In this document: in pieces, positions 60,799 through 64,000 of the stretch | Numbering within the stretch: the stretch's first letter is position 1 | Layout: every line of letters starts with the position of its first letter | Assembly (NCBI GenBank): GCA_964572845.1 | Contig: CAZNFX010000006.1 | Location: 194,750 to 258,749, forward strand | DNA: 64,000 nt | Reading direction: 5' to 3' | Source: Bin55 sp964572845 | GTDB lineage: Bacteria; Pseudomonadota; Gammaproteobacteria; Pseudomonadales; Azotimanducaceae | Made by a program: the position numbers and the translations under genes | The notes under the pieces: generated by a model | What the model was told of the DNA's origin: nothing | Databases searched by the model: none | The model's input: the letters and a program-made list of their open reading frames with translations, nothing else

Positions 60799-61365
60799 AT
60801 GGCGCAGGCGTTGCAAGAATCGCTGTCTGCCTGTATGGACGGCGAGGCACAGAATAACGAACTACGTCGGGTTCTTGATGAAGCAAATTCCAGTGACGAG
60901 CTGCGTCGCAATTGGCGCTGTTACAGCGCCATCTCCGCAGTCCTTCGAGGGGAAAAGCTCTCATCGTTAGAAGATCCGCCTAAATGGAAGGAAGAGGCGG
61001 CGAGAATCCCGGATGATTACAACATTGTTGCGTTGCAAGGAAGGCGTCGCGTCAATAGAAAAACGGCAGTTGGGAGTGTTTCGGTTCTCGCCTTAGCCGC
61101 AACATTAGTAATAGGAGTGTTTTTCTTAATGCCGGACCGACCTGATTCGGCAAATCAACCGTTGGCTGTGTCGGACGATCAGGTGAATTTGGTGAGTCCC
61201 TCTGGAGGCGACGTGCAAAGTCCACGAACAAGCAACGTAATCAGCATACCCTCCGATATTCAACAAAAGCAACTCCAATACCTGTTTGAATACGACCTCT
61301 ACAACAGCTCGCCTATTCCCCACCCCCAAGTGACCTCTCGCAAAGCATCGCTCACTGCTGAATGA
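60799..61365 (+). CDS. rseA: Anti-sigma-E factor RseA
   Basis: Inner-membrane protein that holds RpoE inactive until cleaved by DegS and RseP. The 188-residue protein has the N-terminal sigma-binding domain beginning QESLSACMDGEA, one transmembrane segment (about 91-110), and a periplasmic domain. It is 99 bases after rpoE and overlaps rseB by 4 bases. Confidence 0.92.
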   Translation: MAQALQESLSACMDGEAQNNELRRVLDEANSSDELRRNWRCYSAISAVLRGEKLSSLEDPPKWKEEAARIPDDYNIVALQGRRRVNRKTAVGSVSVLALAATLVIGVFFLMPDRPDSANQPLAVSDDQVNLVSPSGGDVQSPRTSNVISIPSDIQQKQLQYLFEYDLYNSSPIPHPQVTSRKASLTAE

Positions 61366-62366
61366 TCTTCTCCCGCGTCCAGGCAAGTTGCGCATTAGCA
61401 CTTGTTTCTAGTTGCTTGCTTGTTGCAGCAAGTGAAGCAGAGGAACGTGACGCCGAAGATTGGTTTCGTCTGATGATTCAAGCTCAGCAGGAACTGAGCT
61501 ATGCAGGAACGTTGAGCTACTTCGACGGAGAGGAGCTGACAACGCTTTGGTACAGCCACATCGTAGAACATGGCGAGGTGCACGAACGCGTTACCAACCT
61601 AAATGGTCGCCCCCGCTCATTCATCCGCGAAGGTGGAAGCGTATTCTTAGAACTAGGAGCTGACGACGAGCTTCTCAAGCTTCGGGACAAGATTGAGCGT
61701 GAGCACGTAGCCAGCACCTTCCAGCCGCAGTTCGGCAAGATTGACGGCATCTATGCCATGAAGTTTGATGGCAAGGACAGAATTGCTGGCCGGTCCGCGG
61801 TGTGCGTTTCCTTGATTCCGGATGAAGGGGACCGCTATTCGATACATTTGTGGATTGATGAGGAAACTCACGCTCTGTTGCGCTATGACATGCGCGATGA
61901 GGATCGGAGACCTATAAAAATTTGGCAGTTCACAGAGTTTGAGACTAGTGAACTGGATCGAGACAAGTATTCGTTTTCCGGTCACCCGCATCCAAACTTG
62001 AAGATTGACCTCAAGCAGCAAGAAACTCAGGATGACTCTCAGCAGGAACTGGATCTGAATTGGCACTTGGGATGGATACCCAAGGGATTCCAACAGTCTA
62101 GTTCGCAGGAATTGGATAGTTCAATCGGAAACGCAGCTGCACGACATGTGATGTACACCGATGGGATGGTGCCACTCATGGTCATAGTGGAACCGATTTC
62201 AGAGTCGCACAAGCAGTTGACTATGGAAACAGTGTCCGGCCCGACTGTCGTTGTATCTCACACCATACAAGACAATGACGGAAAATCCCAGCTTGTAACC
62301 GTTGTGGGCGATCTTCCCGCCAAAACGGTTTGGCGCGTGGCGCGTGGTGTAAAGTTCGATCCCTAA
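61362..62366 (+). CDS. rseB: Sigma-E regulatory protein RseB (MucB)
   Basis: Periplasmic protein that protects RseA and senses mislocalised lipoproteins. The 334-residue protein has a signal peptide (about 1-26), then the LolA-like domain (SYAGTLSYFDGEELTTLWYSH; DGIYAMKFDGKDRIAGR) and a C-terminal domain (LGWIPKGF, HVMYTDG, MVPLMVIVEP). It overlaps rseA (ATGA) and abuts rseC. Confidence 0.93.
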   Translation: MIFSRVQASCALALVSSCLLVAASEAEERDAEDWFRLMIQAQQELSYAGTLSYFDGEELTTLWYSHIVEHGEVHERVTNLNGRPRSFIREGGSVFLELGADDELLKLRDKIEREHVASTFQPQFGKIDGIYAMKFDGKDRIAGRSAVCVSLIPDEGDRYSIHLWIDEETHALLRYDMRDEDRRPIKIWQFTEFETSELDRDKYSFSGHPHPNLKIDLKQQETQDDSQQELDLNWHLGWIPKGFQQSSSQELDSSIGNAAARHVMYTDGMVPLMVIVEPISESHKQLTMETVSGPTVVVSHTIQDNDGKSQLVTVVGDLPAKTVWRVARGVKFDP

Positions 62367-62756
62367 TTGCCTTGTGCTGCAACTATGCTGCTTGGGTGTG
62401 GAATCGTAGTCGCAACTGACAATGGCAAGTCGTTGGTTCGATTCGCACGCGAGTACTGCGAAGGTTGTCCAGGATCATGCAGATTGATTGCAAACCGCGA
62501 CGTTGAGCTTTGGCTAGACGAACAGCTTAGTGTTGGCGCCGAAGTCGAAGTGAAGACGTCGTCGTCCTCTCTTACCTTGGGTACGGTCGTGACTATGGGT
62601 TTCCCTTTGATTTGCGCATTAGTGGTGCTCTACGCATTTCAGTCTTGGCTCTCTGCTTTATTGGCATTGGCGTTGGGCGTCCTTGCAGCTGTTGGCTACT
62701 GCCGCAGTCGGAGTTTCAGCCTTTTGATGCGTCCGCGAGTGCGGGTTCTTAGGTAA
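62367..62756 (+). CDS. rseC: SoxR-reducing system / sigma-E regulator RseC
   Basis: Inner-membrane protein of the RseC/MucC family. The 129-residue protein has the cysteine motif CEGCPGSC, two hydrophobic segments (about 74-95 and 98-115), and a basic C-terminal end. The TTG directly after the rseB stop (62367) gives contiguous genes; ATG at 62385 is the alternative. Confidence 0.88.
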   Translation: MPCAATMLLGCGIVVATDNGKSLVRFAREYCEGCPGSCRLIANRDVELWLDEQLSVGAEVEVKTSSSSLTLGTVVTMGFPLICALVVLYAFQSWLSALLALALGVLAAVGYCRSRSFSLLMRPRVRVLR

Positions 62757-62845
62757 ACTAGGTACTCTCGGGCAATAAGAATCGATCTTGGTAGCTGAGC
62801 AACTTGCACTTGAACGACGCAAAGCAATATTCGAAGGTCTCTGAT

Positions 62846-63775
62846 ATGGCAAAGGAACTTACTCGCGCATTGGTGGTAGCGGTGTTGATTGTGGCACCGG
62901 TTTCTGCATTGGCTGAGGGCTTTGTGGTCTACAGCAGCTGGTCAACCCAGGCTCGTGCGGATTCCGAGGCTGCCTGGACATCGACGCAGCTCAACGTCAG
63001 TGCCACGGTTAAGGCCGCTACTGTGGAAGGAGTGACCGTGTATCGCGTCGTGGCCGAAGTGCATACCGGGATGGTCGGGGTTGAGTTTCTGGATAGTGCA
63101 CGAGAGGCAGGTTGGGAGGATGTCTGGTACGAGCAGGCATCGGACGAGTCGTGGAACGTCGAATTGACGAATACCCAAGAACAGGCCCAAGCGGCACCGG
63201 TTGCAGATTCGATAGCAGAGACAGAACAGCAAGGATCGCCGATTGGCAATGTTGTTGCCCAAGCTCCTGCAGAGGAGCCCAGCGATGTCGAGCCCCAGGT
63301 TTCTGCAGAGGAGCCCAGTGATGTCGAACCCCAGGTTTCTATTGAAACGCCAAGTGATGCGGATACTCAGACTCCTGCTGAGGAAGTAGTGGCTTCCGAC
63401 CCGGTTCAATCTACGCAAAGTGACGGTGTTGAAGTCGAAGATATCGAGCCCGATGAGGGTAGCGAAGGTGTCGCGCCATCTGGTGGAGAGTCCGATGCAT
63501 TAGCGGCGGAATCTGGCGTTAGCACCCCAACGATTGAAGACTTCGCAGGAATAGATCAAGTTACTGTAGATCAGACACTTCGTGAGGTCGAGGAAATCCA
63601 AAAGCGAGCACAACAAATGATCTCTGAGTGGATGCCTCGACAGGAACAATCCTTCTACGACCCGCGTGACGTCCTAAGCGTGAATACTGCCACGGATTCT
63701 GAGGCGGAGAATCAAGAAGCCGATGCTAGCTCCGGCTTCAATGTGCTTACACTACCTCCGCGACGACGCAGATAG
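62846..63775 (+). CDS. Exported SPOR-like protein with acidic repeat region
   Basis: A 309-residue protein: signal peptide (about 1-24, ending SALAEG), a SPOR-like domain (about 25-98) with FVVYSSWSTQARADSEAAW and VTVYRVVAEV, then an acidic Glu/Ser/Pro-rich region (about 110-240) with 12-residue repeats, a helical part (DQTLREVEEIQKRAQQMISE) and a basic end PPRRRR. SPOR domains bind denuded septal peptidoglycan; the assignment here is by pattern. The ATG at 62846 has GAAGGT upstream. It follows rseC by 89 bases, where degP/mucD is often found. Confidence 0.7.
   Translation: MAKELTRALVVAVLIVAPVSALAEGFVVYSSWSTQARADSEAAWTSTQLNVSATVKAATVEGVTVYRVVAEVHTGMVGVEFLDSAREAGWEDVWYEQASDESWNVELTNTQEQAQAAPVADSIAETEQQGSPIGNVVAQAPAEEPSDVEPQVSAEEPSDVEPQVSIETPSDADTQTPAEEVVASDPVQSTQSDGVEVEDIEPDEGSEGVAPSGGESDALAAESGVSTPTIEDFAGIDQVTVDQTLREVEEIQKRAQQMISEWMPRQEQSFYDPRDVLSVNTATDSEAENQEADASSGFNVLTLPPRRRR
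63269..63376 (+). repeat. Tandem 36-base repeats in the SPOR-like gene
   Basis: Two nearly identical 36-base units (63269-63304 and 63305-63340, differing at two bases) and a diverged third (63341-63376). Each encodes a 12-residue unit, AEEPSDVEPQVS in the first two. In-frame expansion or contraction could change the length of the acidic linker. Confidence 0.85.
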
Positions 63776-64000
63776 CACTTAGACTGGTTTTTCGTCGCTC
63801 GCAATACAGCAGCGGCGTACCAACCAAGAAGTAGACGTAGGAAAAGCTCTACGGTTAGAACGCTCTCTACAGACCAACGCCACGCTGGCGCAAATTGGAC
63901 CCTTTGTAGCAAGTGCTAGCTACTGAGTTAGCTGGGTTACCCATAACTTCTATGGAACAAACCGACGGCTAGGGCTCACGAAGCTGCGGCCAAAGCGGGC

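Noticed and set aside
1..64000. CRISPR array
   Set aside because: No series of short identical repeats with regular spacers was seen; the only close tandem repeat is inside the SPOR-like gene.

Overview
The window is chromosomal DNA of a gammaproteobacterium. The evidence is the epmB/efp/epmA cluster, the queG-nnr-tsaE-amiC-mutL-miaA-hflX-hflK-hflC-purA string, rnr-rlmB, rpsF-rpsR-rplI-dnaB, nusB-thiL-pgpA-xseB-ispA, two-bracket-free one-piece tmRNA with the tag ANDDNYALAA, and the nadB/rpoE-rseA-rseB-rseC locus. Base composition looks balanced, close to half G+C by eye. I cannot name the genus. Several genes appear to use GTG or TTG starts, and intervals between housekeeping genes are short.

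Region 1 (1-30.8 kb) is dense housekeeping DNA, almost all on the plus strand: EF-P and both its beta-lysylation enzymes; oligoribonuclease; queuosine, t6A and i6A tRNA modification (queG, tsaE, miaA); NAD(P)HX repair (nnr); cell-wall amidase; a MutL that carries the nuclease motif; the HflX GTPase and the HflKC membrane complex; purA; folE2; tRNA-Leu(CAG); RNase R and RlmB; the S6/S18/L9 operon; dnaB; a TauD-like dioxygenase; radA; glyA; ribD-nusB-thiL-pgpA; xseB-ispA. The hfq gene usually found between miaA and hflX is missing, as are ribE/ribBA/ribH after ribD.

Region 2 (31-49 kb) begins at ssrA (tmRNA) and is the unusual part. Three tandem minus-strand genes encode paralogous proteins of about 1,150 residues: a roughly seven-helix ABC-2 permease-like domain, a large M1-peptidase-like periplasmic region without a zinc site, and a C-terminal golvesin/Xly CBD-like domain. 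No ABC ATPase gene lies nearby. Across a 587-base divergent intergenic region, three tandem plus-strand genes encode paralogous membrane-anchored helical-repeat proteins of about 630 residues. A 57-base stretch ahead of the first of these is repeated ahead of the second.

Region 3 (49-57 kb) holds a GYD-domain protein, a TonB-dependent receptor, a secreted peroxiredoxin, pdxJ, a small coiled-coil membrane protein, yciB, and a third set of three paralogs: exported Sel1-like proteins with a conserved cysteine pair, at least two of which carry a motif resembling the TonB-box/plug sequence EEVVVTG.

Region 4 (57-64 kb) returns to conserved genes: ygfZ, sdhE, nadB and the sigma-E operon rpoE-rseA-rseB-rseC, followed by a SPOR-like protein where many relatives carry degP/mucD. 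The three triplications behind ssrA suggest a lineage-specific envelope region. I see no integrase, transposase or CRISPR array.
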